A stretch of DNA of 64,000 nt. Origin: Psychrobacter proteolyticus. Lineage in GTDB: Bacteria > Pseudomonadota > Gammaproteobacteria > Pseudomonadales > Moraxellaceae. The position numbers and the translations under genes were made by a program. This document shows positions 54,070-63,464 of this stretch, one piece after another. The stretch's first letter is position 1, and the number at the start of each line of letters is the position of its first letter. Location of the stretch: contig NZ_QLKS01000002.1 in NCBI RefSeq assembly GCF_003350005.1, positions 558,001 to 622,000 on the forward strand, read 5' to 3'. The notes beneath the pieces were generated by a model. That model saw nothing but the letters and a program-made list of their open reading frames with translations, did not search any database and had not been told where the DNA came from.

Positions 54070-55119
54070 CTATTTTCTCGATAAATGATTGCTGATTAAG
54101 TCAACCATATAAGGCTGATAATACTCTGGAATGTCATGCGCCATACCTTCGATGAGATGGAACGTAGCATTAGGAATGGTCTTAGCAACGACTCGGCCCT
54201 GTGAGGCAGGCAGGAGTCCATCGGCGCTACCATGCAATACAATCGTCGGTGCTTTAACTTGCTTACTAAATCGGCTGATAGAGCCTGATGCTAAGATAGC
54301 ATTGAGCTGTTGTACCGTACCAAGCGGATGAAAATTACGCTGATAGCGAATCTTAGCGATTTCACGCACCATACGCACATTCACATGACCTGGTGTACCA
54401 ACGGTCTTCATAAACCAAACGCTGTGACGCACGATATCACGCTCAGAGTGGCTCTCTGGACGGTTGATAAGGGTATATAGCTGTTTGGGCTTGGGCGGCT
54501 TTAAAAACGCACGATTGGTCGTGGTGAACATAAGTGCCATTCGTTGTACTAAGCTTGGATAACGTGCCGCCACGATTTGTGCAATCATACCGCCCATTGA
54601 AGCCCCAAGCAGATGTGTCTTACCGAGCTTTAGTGCTTTAATTAGACGTGCGGTGTCTTCAGCCATGTCCGTCAAGTTATAAGCAACCTGCGTGCTTTTG
54701 TTAGACAGCCCTGTCTGTAGACGTACCATCATTTTGAGCTGGCTAATACGCGGCAAGCCTTCTATCTGTACTTTAGAAGACAAGCCGATATCACGATTAT
54801 CAAAACGAATCACAAAAAAACCAGCATCGATAAAGCGCTTAATAAAATTGTCTGGCCAAAATATCATTTGTGAGCCTAGCCCCATGATCATCAGCAGCGG
54901 CGGATTATTAGGATTACCGCCAGCTTCGACACACAACTCAATACCATCACCGATGTCAATCATTGCTTGACGAAGGTGCTTACTCAAGTCAGAGTCGCGC
55001 CATTGATGCTCCCCAAATTTGCGCCACTCAGGAGTAGGGTAGTTATTCAGATGATCTTCTAGATTGTTATCTAGCGTTTCAGGCAATTTGGCACTATTGA
55101 TGTCATTTGATTTTGTCAT
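54070..55119 (-). CDS. Alpha/beta hydrolase
   Basis: Serine hydrolase of 349 residues. Oxyanion region LLMIMGLGSQMIFWPD, nucleophile elbow HLLGASMGGMIAQ, acid in VLHGSADGLLPA and catalytic His in EGMAHDIPEYY. No signal peptide is evident; the N-terminal ~45 residues are charged and precede the fold. It is 27 bp downstream of the rubredoxin gene on the same strand, so probably cotranscribed. Relatives are annotated as esterases or 3-oxoadipate enol-lactonase-like; the substrate is unknown. Confidence 0.9.
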   Translation of the reverse strand: MTKSNDINSAKLPETLDNNLEDHLNNYPTPEWRKFGEHQWRDSDLSKHLRQAMIDIGDGIELCVEAGGNPNNPPLLMIMGLGSQMIFWPDNFIKRFIDAGFFVIRFDNRDIGLSSKVQIEGLPRISQLKMMVRLQTGLSNKSTQVAYNLTDMAEDTARLIKALKLGKTHLLGASMGGMIAQIVAARYPSLVQRMALMFTTTNRAFLKPPKPKQLYTLINRPESHSERDIVRHSVWFMKTVGTPGHVNVRMVREIAKIRYQRNFHPLGTVQQLNAILASGSISRFSKQVKAPTIVLHGSADGLLPASQGRVVAKTIPNATFHLIEGMAHDIPEYYQPYMVDLISNHLSRK

Positions 55120-55146
55120 GAAGTGTCCTAATTAGAGGGTCATCTA

Positions 55147-55311
55147 CTACAGCTCAAGCATCTCAAAATCAAGCTTGCCGACACCGCACTCAGGGCAAGT
55201 CCAGTCATCAGGGATGTCTTCCCACTTAGTACCAGGTGCGATACCTTCTTCTGGGCAGCCAAGCGCCTCATCATATATCCAGCCGCAGACAATACATTCA
55301 TAACGTTTCAT
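55147..55311 (-). CDS. rubA: Rubredoxin
   Basis: A 54-residue iron-only electron carrier with both metal-binding pairs: [15 protein letters not shown] and [16 protein letters not shown], and the conserved [18 protein letters not shown] between them. AGGACTATTT precedes the ATG. It transfers electrons from NADH-rubredoxin reductase, for example to alkane hydroxylase in Acinetobacter, or acts in oxidative stress. It is directly upstream of the alpha/beta hydrolase gene. No rubredoxin reductase gene is in the window. Confidence 0.96.
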   Translation of the reverse strand: MKRYECIVCGWIYDEALGCPEEGIAPGTKWEDIPDDWTCPECGVGKLDFEMLEL

Positions 55312-55676
55312 AAATAGTCCTATCGATCATTACCAGTATTACAGTTACAGCGTGCTATAAACGCTCATTTTTAATATTACAGCTATTATATTAGACTGCA
55401 AAAACGCACGTAGTTTAGCATATAACCGCAATTTTCATAGTTAAGTTTACACTTGTATATTGAGATGACTTTTCTTTTATCAAGTCAATCACATACGTTA
55501 CCTTGTTAGCGCTTAATAACAAGACTGGACGCCAGCCCGCCATACGAAAACCAATTATGCTATAATAATCGCCGCTAAATTCACAGTAATGCTTAGCATT
55601 TATCGCTGATATATCATCCAGTTGTTGTCTTATCTAAACTAACTAAACCATCTAAATACATAAGCTAAGGGTCATC
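55312..55676. other. Divergent intergenic region between rubA and apt
   Basis: 365 bp. Holds a 7-bp inverted repeat and an extended -10 box for apt (both listed). No ORF. Confidence 0.5.
55502..55566 (+). promoter_or_regulatory. Probable apt promoter with an upstream inverted repeat
   Basis: TGCTATAAT (55558-55566) is a perfect extended -10 box, 111 bp before the apt ATG. The -35 region is poor. About 35 bp upstream, CTTGTTA (55502-55508) and TAACAAG (55517-55523) form an inverted repeat of operator size. Role and partner regulator are unknown. Confidence 0.45.
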
Positions 55677-56243
55677 ATGAGTACCAATGCCGCCGCCACA
55701 TCCGCCACCAACAATGAGACGTCACATATGCTCAATACTGACCATCCGTTTTGGCAGATTATTCGCACAGTACCAGACTTTCCAAAAGCTGGCATTGATT
55801 TTTATGACATTACCCCGTTACTGCGCAGTCATATTGACGCTGTCATTGACGCGCTACTTGCCGCTTTGCCAGAAGGGCTTATGGACGAGGTAGATTGTCT
55901 GGGTGCAGTGGAAGCGCGCGGCTTTGTATTTGCCAGTATGCTAGCAGGCCGTCTGGGCAAAGGCATGATCTTGCTACGTAAACCAGGTAAGCTGCCGCCG
56001 CCTGTTGCCAACAAAGCCTATGCACTGGAATATGGTAAAGACACGCTTGAGATGCAAAACAATCTACCGCCTGAGCGCGTACTATTGGTCGATGACATCT
56101 TGGCGACTGGTGGTACGTTGACCACTGCCTACGAGCTGTGTCAATCAGCTGACCATACTGTGGTCGGTGCGTTAGTGTTATTGGACTTGGTCGACTTGCA
56201 TGGCGAGTTCCCAGTACCTGTTTATACGGTACTAAAAGCCTAA
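55677..56243 (+). CDS. apt: Adenine phosphoribosyltransferase
   Basis: Purine salvage enzyme: adenine plus PRPP gives AMP. The PRPP-binding motif is RVLLVDDILATGGTL, with GAVEARGFVFASML and FPKAGIDFYDITPLL as family signatures. 188 residues; the ~18 N-terminal residues before HPFWQII are a low-complexity Ala/Thr/Asn extension. AAGGGTC precedes the ATG. Confidence 0.96.
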   Translation: MSTNAAATSATNNETSHMLNTDHPFWQIIRTVPDFPKAGIDFYDITPLLRSHIDAVIDALLAALPEGLMDEVDCLGAVEARGFVFASMLAGRLGKGMILLRKPGKLPPPVANKAYALEYGKDTLEMQNNLPPERVLLVDDILATGGTLTTAYELCQSADHTVVGALVLLDLVDLHGEFPVPVYTVLKA

Positions 56244-56310
56244 AATGAATTGCTATGTTTTTGACTACTAGACACGTCGTATTGTCGATATAGCTAAACG
56301 ATTCTCCAAA

Positions 56311-56350
56311 TAAAAAAGCGCCCTGATACTATGTCAGGGCGCTTTTTTTG
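56311..56350. terminator. Bidirectional intrinsic terminator after apt
   Basis: AAAAAAGCGCCCTGA and TCAGGGCGCTTTTTT form a 15-bp stem around a 7-base loop; A run left and T run right serve apt (+) and the small secreted protein gene (-). Confidence 0.92.
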
Positions 56351-56394
56351 ATACTGTACTAATGTTTTTTAGTACTGTGTTAAGTAGGCTGTAT

Positions 56395-56862
56395 TTATTG
56401 CTCTTCGTCTTGTTCGTAGTCTTTACAAGACTGCTCTATCACTGTACGACCGACTGTCTTTGGTGTGGTGACTTTAAAGTCTTTTGTGGTCAATATTGGT
56501 TTTTCTGACTGCCATGATTTGGTTACTTTGCCTTCAGCATCGTAGTTAACAAAGGCTCGTCTATAGTAACTGGCGTCTTTACATGAAATGAGTAGTTGTT
56601 GCTCACTATGGTCAATATTGCTTTTTTCTTCCTTCGAGTCATCGGATTTGGTGTCTTTGTCTTTAGGATAGGTTCTAAGGATAGATACCGTGATATTTTC
56701 GACGTCTTTTTCATCTATGATACTGATATCAGAGCTTTCAATAGAATCCAAATCTATACTAAAAACTGATCCAGAGCCGCTCTCGGACACCTTTACCCAG
56801 TTGACTGCCTGGGCGCTGATCGCTAAAGCACTGCCTGCCAATAATATTGATAGCCGTTTCAT
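56395..56862 (-). CDS. Hypothetical periplasmic protein
   Basis: A 155-residue protein with a clear signal peptide (MKRLSILLAGSALAISAQA, cleavage after AQA). The mature part begins VNWVKVSESGSGSVFSIDLDSIE, a small beta-rich unit seen in surface-adhesin-E-like proteins of the Moraxellaceae, contains an acidic low-complexity stretch (DKDTKSDDSKEEKSN), and has two cysteines (ISCKDASYY and EQSCKDYE) that could pair. ATG 56862 has AAGG five bases upstream; the frame opens at 56883. Function unknown. Confidence 0.8.
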   Translation of the reverse strand: MKRLSILLAGSALAISAQAVNWVKVSESGSGSVFSIDLDSIESSDISIIDEKDVENITVSILRTYPKDKDTKSDDSKEEKSNIDHSEQQLLISCKDASYYRRAFVNYDAEGKVTKSWQSEKPILTTKDFKVTTPKTVGRTVIEQSCKDYEQDEEQ

Positions 56863-56972
56863 ATAAGCCTTGCTTCTTGTCATTTGAAGTAGGTAATGAT
56901 AGCCAACTTACTATTAGTAGGCAAATATCTTTTGTGCCAGCCCAGTATCAGTCGTCCTCTGTCGTGTGGCTA

Positions 56973-57917
56973 TTATTGTCCGCGAATGGCTGCTAATGTC
57001 TTAGCCAGCTCGTCACGCGCCCCGATAAAACCGTCAATACCTTTAGGTAACAAGTCCTGTGTAACCTTGTCTTGCTGATACGCAGCACTAAACTCTTCGT
57101 GCGTTAAGCTTACTTGAGTCATCGCCTTCATATCCATCGACATACTCGGAGACAGTTGGCGAGTTACCTCGGTATCCATGGCTGCCAGCTCATCAATGAG
57201 ATTGGGAGCTATCGTCAGTAAGTCACAACCTGCCAATGCCAAAATCTGCTCGGTAGAGCGGAAACTGGCACCCATTACTTGCGTCTCGTAACCGTGCTGT
57301 TTGTAATACTGATAAATGAGCTTGACTGACTGTACGCCCATGTCATCAGAAGCTGGTACGTTTTGACGGCTTTGTTGGCGTTTTTGCCAATCTAGAATAC
57401 GGCCAACGAAAGGTGATATCAGGGTCACGCCAGCATCTGCACAGGCAATCGCTTGGTGTTGTCCAAAAAGTAGGGTCAGGTTGCAGTGGATATTTTGAGT
57501 CTCAAGATAGCGCGCCGCCTCGATACCTTGCCAAGTTGCTGCCATTTTTATCAATACTCGCTCTGAATCGACGCCCGCTTTTTGGTAAGCATCCATAAAG
57601 GCCAGAGCCTTATCTATCGTCGCTTGAGTATCATAAGATAAGCGAGCGTCCACTTCAGTAGAGACTCGGCCTTCGATCAGCTCTAAAATATCGCAGCCAA
57701 CCTGAATGGTCAGCGCATCGATTACGGCATCCACGTCACCATTGTGACGACTCATGGTCTCTGACAGCATACCTTGGTTATCAGGATGAATCAGAGCCTT
57801 GGTAATAAGGCTTGGGTTGGTGGTTGCATCGATAGGTTTTAAACGGGCAATAGCGGCAAGGTCACCAGTATCAGCAACAATCGTGGTCATAGTGCGTAGC
57901 TGTTGTAATGCGCTCAT
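56973..57917 (-). CDS. tal: Transaldolase
   Basis: Pentose phosphate pathway enzyme transferring dihydroxyacetone units. DATTNPSLI at the N-terminus, the Schiff-base Lys in VLIKMAATWQGI and FVGRILDWQKR are class I transaldolase (TalB) signatures. 314 residues. A 475-bp region separates it from the divergent pheA. Confidence 0.96.
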   Translation of the reverse strand: MSALQQLRTMTTIVADTGDLAAIARLKPIDATTNPSLITKALIHPDNQGMLSETMSRHNGDVDAVIDALTIQVGCDILELIEGRVSTEVDARLSYDTQATIDKALAFMDAYQKAGVDSERVLIKMAATWQGIEAARYLETQNIHCNLTLLFGQHQAIACADAGVTLISPFVGRILDWQKRQQSRQNVPASDDMGVQSVKLIYQYYKQHGYETQVMGASFRSTEQILALAGCDLLTIAPNLIDELAAMDTEVTRQLSPSMSMDMKAMTQVSLTHEEFSAAYQQDKVTQDLLPKGIDGFIGARDELAKTLAAIRGQ

Positions 57918-58392
57918 CAGGTATCCTTTTTCTTATTAATCACATGATGCTCCTCTTATATATAGCAGGGTAGGGAGCTGAACTGGAACTGTAACACAGT
58001 TTTGGGCAGGTGTTGCCTCATAGTTATGCTATGCGTCGCTGTTATCTGGCTCAGCTGTGCTAATATTAATAACAGTTGGTATATTTATACGCATTTACGC
58101 ATGGGCACTGACCTTAGTTTTTGCTATAGTAGAGCCGGCTATGTATCAAGCTGCTGTATTTGGCAGTAAATATAGCATTAACGCCAAATGGCACTAGCAA
58201 TATAAGGTGTTTTTGATAGACTGTTTTGAGGTTGATTTTGAAGATAGTTTCTATCAGCAGCCTTAGTCTTTAATTAAAAACAGAAAACAGTCAGATTTGG
58301 CAATAGTGCTACCTAAGTAATAGCAATGTAATAGCAGAATTTAAATAATAGTAATATCTAACAGCGATAAAATCTAAAAAGGATGGGCGGTA
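57918..58392. other. Divergent intergenic region between tal and pheA
   Basis: 475 bp. A short hairpin CTGTTAT...ATAACAG (58038-58072) and a 22-codon ORF without a ribosome-binding site (58101-58169) are visible; the ORF is not Phe-rich, so I do not call an attenuator. Nothing else is supported. Confidence 0.45.
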
Positions 58393-59565
58393 ATGAGCGA
58401 GCAGTCACCAGAGCAAACAATGGATAATCTAAATCAAACCACTACAGGCGCTAGCGATACCGCAACTGAAAAAGAGTTTTTAGACAATATTCGCCAAAAT
58501 ATTGACGCAGTAGACTGTGAGATCCAAACGTTAATCAATAACCGTGCAAAGTTGGCTCAGCAAGTAGCCATGGTAAAGAAAAATCATACCGCCGCTGATG
58601 ATAATAGCAATCCTATTTTTTACCGTCCTGAGCGTGAGGCACAGGTGCTAAAAGCTGTCATGGAGCGTAATACGGGTCCCATCGCTGATGAGAAAATGGC
58701 GCGTTTATTCCGTGAAATCATGTCAGTATGTTTGGACTTAGAAGCGCCGCAGCGTATTGCTTTCTTGGGCCCTGTCGGTACCTTCACGCATGCCGCTGCG
58801 CTCAAGCATTTTGGTAAAGCAGCGGATACCGTACCGATGACAACCATTACTGATGTGTTCCGCGAAGTCGAAGCGGGGACAGCGATGTATGGCGTGGTCC
58901 CTGTCGAAAACTCTTCAGAAGGCGTAGTCAACCATACTCTAGATGGTTTCTTGTCTTCTACCTTGAAGATCATAGGCGAAGTTGAATTGCCCATTCATCA
59001 AAACTTCTTGGTTGCTGAGCATACCAAGATTGATGGCTTGAGCCGTATTTATTCGCATCAGCAGTCGCTTGCTCAGTGCCGTCATTGGCTAGATGTAAAC
59101 TTCCCTAATGTCGAACGCGTTGCTGTATCAAGTAATGGTGAAGCCGCTCGCCGCCTTAAAAACGAATGGCATTCAGCTGCGATTGCAGGTGACGTCGCTG
59201 TTGCAGAGTATGGTTTGCATAAGCTGTACTCAAATATCGAAGACAATCCAAGCAACACCACACGCTTCCTTATTATCGGTCATGAAGCGATTGCACCATC
59301 TGGTCAAGACAAAACCTCTATCGTCGTCTCCGCTCACGATAAAGCAGGCGCACTGATCGAAATCTTGAAACCTTTGTCATATCATGGTGTATCGATGACC
59401 AGTATTGAGACGCGTCCTGAGCGTCCTAACAAGTGGGCATACGTATTCTTTATCGATATGAATGGTCATGTTAATGATCCAAACGTTAGCGCCGCCATCA
59501 ATGATATTCGTCCATTGGTCAAAGATTTGCGCATATTAGGCTCATATCCAAAAGCTGTCCTATAG
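58393..59565 (+). CDS. pheA: Bifunctional chorismate mutase/prephenate dehydratase
   Basis: P-protein of phenylalanine synthesis: chorismate to prephenate to phenylpyruvate. Residues about 25-115 are the AroQ chorismate mutase helices (NIDAVDCEIQTLINNRAKLA). Residues 117-295 are the dehydratase (LGPVGTFTHAAALKHF, VPVENSSEGVVNHTLD, NTTRFLII). Residues about 305-385 form the ACT regulatory domain (SAHDKAGALIEILKP, SIETRPERP), where Phe inhibits. AAAGGATG lies upstream of the ATG. First gene of a same-strand block with hisC and tyrA-aroA. Confidence 0.96.
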   Translation: MSEQSPEQTMDNLNQTTTGASDTATEKEFLDNIRQNIDAVDCEIQTLINNRAKLAQQVAMVKKNHTAADDNSNPIFYRPEREAQVLKAVMERNTGPIADEKMARLFREIMSVCLDLEAPQRIAFLGPVGTFTHAAALKHFGKAADTVPMTTITDVFREVEAGTAMYGVVPVENSSEGVVNHTLDGFLSSTLKIIGEVELPIHQNFLVAEHTKIDGLSRIYSHQQSLAQCRHWLDVNFPNVERVAVSSNGEAARRLKNEWHSAAIAGDVAVAEYGLHKLYSNIEDNPSNTTRFLIIGHEAIAPSGQDKTSIVVSAHDKAGALIEILKPLSYHGVSMTSIETRPERPNKWAYVFFIDMNGHVNDPNVSAAINDIRPLVKDLRILGSYPKAVL

Positions 59566-59682
59566 GCAACTACTTATAGATAACTATAGGCTTATTCACT
59601 GGTATTCATACATAATAGATGGGTCTTAGCTTTTGCAGATAGCATTAAAAAAGCATTTACAGATACCATCTAAGGATAAACC

Positions 59683-60825
59683 ATGCAGACTACTCAATTG
59701 ACCGCGTCAGATCTATCGCCGTTAACGCCAGCTTACGACAGTATTTTGGCATTGGCACCTTATCAAACCGGTAAGCCAATTGAAGAGCTGACACGTGAGT
59801 ATGGTGTCTCAGACGTGGTCAAGCTGGCTAGCAATGAGAATCCAATGGGATGCTCACCACGAGTGACGCTAGCAGTGACTGAGCAGCTAGGGCAGTTGTC
59901 GCGCTATCCTGATGGCAACGGTTACTATCTAAAGCAAGCGCTAGCTGACTTTAACGATGTCAATGCCAATCAAATTACCTTGGGTAATGGCTCTGATGAT
60001 TTGCTCGATATTTTAGCACGCAGCTTTGTGGGTGCTGATGATGCCATCGTCTATAGCCAGTATGCTTTTGTGGTTTATCCTATGCTAGCGAAGATGCAAG
60101 GTGCCACGGGCATTGAAGTGCCTGCTCAACGCTTTGGCCATAATCTAAAAGCCATGAGCCAAGCGGTACAAGATAATCCGAATACCAAAATCGTTTTTAT
60201 TGCCAATCCGAACAATCCAACGGGTACGCAGCTAGAGCAAAAAGAGCTGTATCAGTTCGTTACCAGTGTACCAAGTTCAGTCTTGGTGGTACTAGATGAA
60301 GCTTATATCGAGTATAGTCCTGAGAGCAACAACCGCGCACTATTAGATGAGTTCGATAATGTCATTATTGTGCGTACTTTTTCTAAAGCTTATGGGCTGG
60401 CAGGTTTACGCGTCGGTTATGCTCTAAGCTCGGTGGCAGTGGCGGATTTACTAAACCGAATTCGTCAGCCATTTAACGTCAGCCGTGTTGGTTTAGCTGC
60501 CGCTGCTGCTGCACTTGCCGATCAAGATTTTATCGAAAAAACTCGTCTGATAAACGATGAGCAAATGCGCTGGCTAGAAAAGCAGTTTGACGCGCTAGGA
60601 TTGGGTTTTGTGAAGTCGCATGCCAATTTTATTATGGTCGAAGTGCAGGTTGAGATGGAAGATATAACCGCTGCTTCTATCCACCAAGCGTTACTTGAAC
60701 AAGGCGTTATCGTCCGTCCGTTGGATGCTTATGGATTGCCTAACTGGCTACGTATCACAGTAGGTGTGGCTGAAGACAATTTGCGTTTGATTGATACTCT
60801 GCGTTCTATTTTGACTGAAGACTAA
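59683..60825 (+). CDS. hisC: Histidinol-phosphate aminotransferase
   Basis: PLP fold-type I aminotransferase, 380 residues. NPNNPTG, the DEAYIEYS Asp and the PLP Lys in TFSKAYGLAGLRVGY are intact. HisC acts in histidine synthesis, but HisC-like enzymes between pheA and tyrA often also transaminate phenylpyruvate and 4-hydroxyphenylpyruvate, which suits this context. It is 117 bp after pheA; AAGGATAAACC precedes the ATG. Confidence 0.93.
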   Translation: MQTTQLTASDLSPLTPAYDSILALAPYQTGKPIEELTREYGVSDVVKLASNENPMGCSPRVTLAVTEQLGQLSRYPDGNGYYLKQALADFNDVNANQITLGNGSDDLLDILARSFVGADDAIVYSQYAFVVYPMLAKMQGATGIEVPAQRFGHNLKAMSQAVQDNPNTKIVFIANPNNPTGTQLEQKELYQFVTSVPSSVLVVLDEAYIEYSPESNNRALLDEFDNVIIVRTFSKAYGLAGLRVGYALSSVAVADLLNRIRQPFNVSRVGLAAAAAALADQDFIEKTRLINDEQMRWLEKQFDALGLGFVKSHANFIMVEVQVEMEDITAASIHQALLEQGVIVRPLDAYGLPNWLRITVGVAEDNLRLIDTLRSILTED

Positions 60826-60935
60826 GCGCATCTATAAGTGCTTTGTAATTTAAAAACTGTTCTTAATTAGCCATTAAAATTTATAACACTAAGACTGGCC
60901 CTATCTATGTCTTAGTGTGTCCAACGAGAAAAGCC

Positions 60936-63269
60936 GTGAGTAGTCAGAAAAAAAATAATCTTCAGCCCTCTTTAAATATGCATCAACCTATATTTGAACA
61001 AGTTTGTGTGATTGGACTTGGGCTGATTGGTGCCAGTTTTGCTCAAGCTATTAAAGATAATGGCTTGAGCGAGCGTTTGGTAGCAGTCGATAGGCATGCA
61101 CCAAGTATCACAGAAGCCATCGAGCATGGTCTACTTGATGCTGGTAGTGCAAACCTACAAGACGTCATCGCTGGCAGTGATTTAATCATCATTGCAGTGC
61201 CAGTACAGGCAGTTCAAGCAGTGTTCGTTGATATCAAACAAGCGATGGATAACGGACAGCTTGCCAGTGATTGCATCATGACGGATGTCTGTAGTACTAA
61301 AGTCAATATCATTGATGCGGCTAAAGCAGTGTTCGGTTCGCTGCCGATAGGATTAGTGCCAGCGCACCCAATTGCTGGGGCTGAAAATTCAGGGTATCAT
61401 GCGCGCCGCGCCAGTTTATTCGTCAATCATAGCGTCATTATTTGCGAGCTGCCGACAACCAGTGTAACCGCTATTGCAAAGTTGCGACTATTATGGGAAT
61501 CAGTAGGCGCAAATGTCATGTCAATGGATGCTGAGCACCATGATCGCATATTAGCGCACACTAGCCATTTGCCACATTTACTTGCATTTAATTTGGTTGA
61601 GCAATTGGCAAGCCATGATGATAATTTAGATATGTTTCGTTATGCTGCTGGTGGGTTCCGCGATTTTACCCGTATCGCCGCCAGTGACCCTAAAATGTGG
61701 CATGATATATTTTTTGCCAACCAAAGCGCGATTGTCAGCGCCCTTGATGAGTATGGTGTCTATTTACAGACGATGCGCCAGCTTATCATTGATCAAGATT
61801 CAACCGCCCTGATGGGACTTTTGGGCCGCGCGCAAGCCGCACGGCGACATTTCGGCCATATGTTAGCCAGCACCCCTTATACGGATACTTCTGCTATGTC
61901 AGCTTCTTATAATATTACCCCTAGCAATACTGTTTCTGGCACCATTGCGATTCCTGGTGACAAATCTATCTCGCATCGCAGCATTATGCTCGGCAGTCTT
62001 GCCACAGGCGTGACAAATGTGACTGGGTTTTTGGAAGGGGAAGATGCGCTAGCAACGCTACAAGCATTCCGTGATATGGGTGTGACGATCGAAGGCCCTG
62101 ATAATGGCAATTTGACCATTCATGGCGTCGGTATGAATGGTTTAAAACCTAGCAAAACCCCACTGTACATGGGTAACTCTGGCACCAGTATGCGTCTGCT
62201 ATCTGGTATCTTGGCGGCGCAATCATTTGATAGTGTATTGACAGGTGATACTAGCTTGAATAAACGCCCAATGGAGCGCGTGGCTGCACCGCTACGGTCT
62301 ATGGGAGCTGTGATTCAGAGCACTGGTCATAGTGGTACTGCACCACTCAGCATCACTGGTCGTGACACGGTGGGTAAGCCATTACAAGGCACTGAGTATG
62401 ATATGCCAGTCGCTTCAGCTCAGGTAAAATCTTGCTTGCTACTAGCAGGTCTATGGGCAGAGGGTACGACAACAGTCACACAGCCTGAGATCAGCCGTGA
62501 CCACACTGAGCGTATGCTATCGGCCTTTGGTTACCCGGTAACCGTAGAAGGCAATCGCATCAGTGTCACCGGTGGCGGCACACTAACAGGCGGCGATATC
62601 GCGGTTCCTGCTGATATCTCATCTGCAGCGTTTTTTATGGTGGCAGCGGCCATCAGTCAAAACAGTGAGCTGACCTTGACCCAAGTAGGTATCAACCCTA
62701 CGCGTACTGGCGTCATTGATATTCTTAAATTAATGAATGCAGATATTAGCCTAAGCAATGAGACACATGTGGGCGGCGAGCCAGTTGCTGATATTACGAT
62801 TCGCAGCTCAAACTTGGTCGGTATTGAGATACCGGAGCATCTCGTACCACTAGCGATTGATGAGTTCCCTGTGCTATTTATTGCGGCTAGCTGTGCACAA
62901 GGTCGTACAGTATTGACTGGTGCTAAAGAGCTGCGTGTCAAAGAATCAGATCGTATCGCTGTGATGGCAGAAGGATTGCACACGCTCGGTATTGATTGTA
63001 CTGTAACTGATGATGGTCTGATTATCGAAGGCAAAGGCGTAGCTACCGAAAACGGTGAAGTAAACAATAGCCAACCTGTCTTTGGTGGTGGTCATATTGT
63101 CTCGCATCATGATCATCGTATTGCAATGAGCTTCTCTGTAGCCAGTCTGCGTGCATCCCAGCAAATCACCATTGAAGGAGTTGAGACTGTTAATACTAGC
63201 TTCCCAGGATTTGCTGAACTTGCCAACCAAATCGGTATGTCTATCCAAGTGGATACTGGTGCTGAGTAA
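60936..63269 (+). CDS. tyrA-aroA: Fused prephenate dehydrogenase/EPSP synthase
   Basis: Two shikimate/tyrosine enzymes in one chain of about 777 residues. The N-terminal ~300 residues are TyrA: NAD motif VIGLGLIGASFAQAI, PAHPIAGAENSG and HLPHLLAFNL. After a ~20-residue linker, AroA starts at about 325 with IPGDKSISHRSIMLGSLATG, LYMGNSGTSMRLLSG, DTSLNKRPMERV and the late KESDRIAVMAEGL. All catalytic motifs of both halves are present. This fusion is known in Acinetobacter and relatives. GTG 60936 has GAGA upstream; ATG 60978 (MHQPIFEQV) is an alternative. Confidence 0.94.
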   Translation: MSSQKKNNLQPSLNMHQPIFEQVCVIGLGLIGASFAQAIKDNGLSERLVAVDRHAPSITEAIEHGLLDAGSANLQDVIAGSDLIIIAVPVQAVQAVFVDIKQAMDNGQLASDCIMTDVCSTKVNIIDAAKAVFGSLPIGLVPAHPIAGAENSGYHARRASLFVNHSVIICELPTTSVTAIAKLRLLWESVGANVMSMDAEHHDRILAHTSHLPHLLAFNLVEQLASHDDNLDMFRYAAGGFRDFTRIAASDPKMWHDIFFANQSAIVSALDEYGVYLQTMRQLIIDQDSTALMGLLGRAQAARRHFGHMLASTPYTDTSAMSASYNITPSNTVSGTIAIPGDKSISHRSIMLGSLATGVTNVTGFLEGEDALATLQAFRDMGVTIEGPDNGNLTIHGVGMNGLKPSKTPLYMGNSGTSMRLLSGILAAQSFDSVLTGDTSLNKRPMERVAAPLRSMGAVIQSTGHSGTAPLSITGRDTVGKPLQGTEYDMPVASAQVKSCLLLAGLWAEGTTTVTQPEISRDHTERMLSAFGYPVTVEGNRISVTGGGTLTGGDIAVPADISSAAFFMVAAAISQNSELTLTQVGINPTRTGVIDILKLMNADISLSNETHVGGEPVADITIRSSNLVGIEIPEHLVPLAIDEFPVLFIAASCAQGRTVLTGAKELRVKESDRIAVMAEGLHTLGIDCTVTDDGLIIEGKGVATENGEVNNSQPVFGGGHIVSHHDHRIAMSFSVASLRASQQITIEGVETVNTSFPGFAELANQIGMSIQVDTGAE

Positions 63270-63315
63270 GTCGCTAAACTACCATTAACTCTTAAAGATT
63301 TAATCTAACATCGTT

Positions 63316-63360
63316 AGCAATGTACTCATGTCACTATTGGCATGAGTACATTGCTTTTTA
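63316..63360 (+). terminator. Intrinsic terminator after tyrA-aroA
   Basis: AGCAATGTACTCATG (63316-63330) pairs perfectly with CATGAGTACATTGCT (63341-63355), followed by T residues. Confidence 0.9.
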
Positions 63361-63464
63361 TCTTATAATCTCACTGTAGTAACCCTGCACTCTCACTATT
63401 CGATTGACAATAATAATTAGAATTAGGTGAGAGCGCGCTTTGCTCTAAAAAGTTGTCCTATATT

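Noticed and set aside
58101..58169. Possible leader peptide for a pheA attenuator
   Set aside because: The 22-codon frame has one Phe and lacks a ribosome-binding site, and no terminator/antiterminator pair follows.
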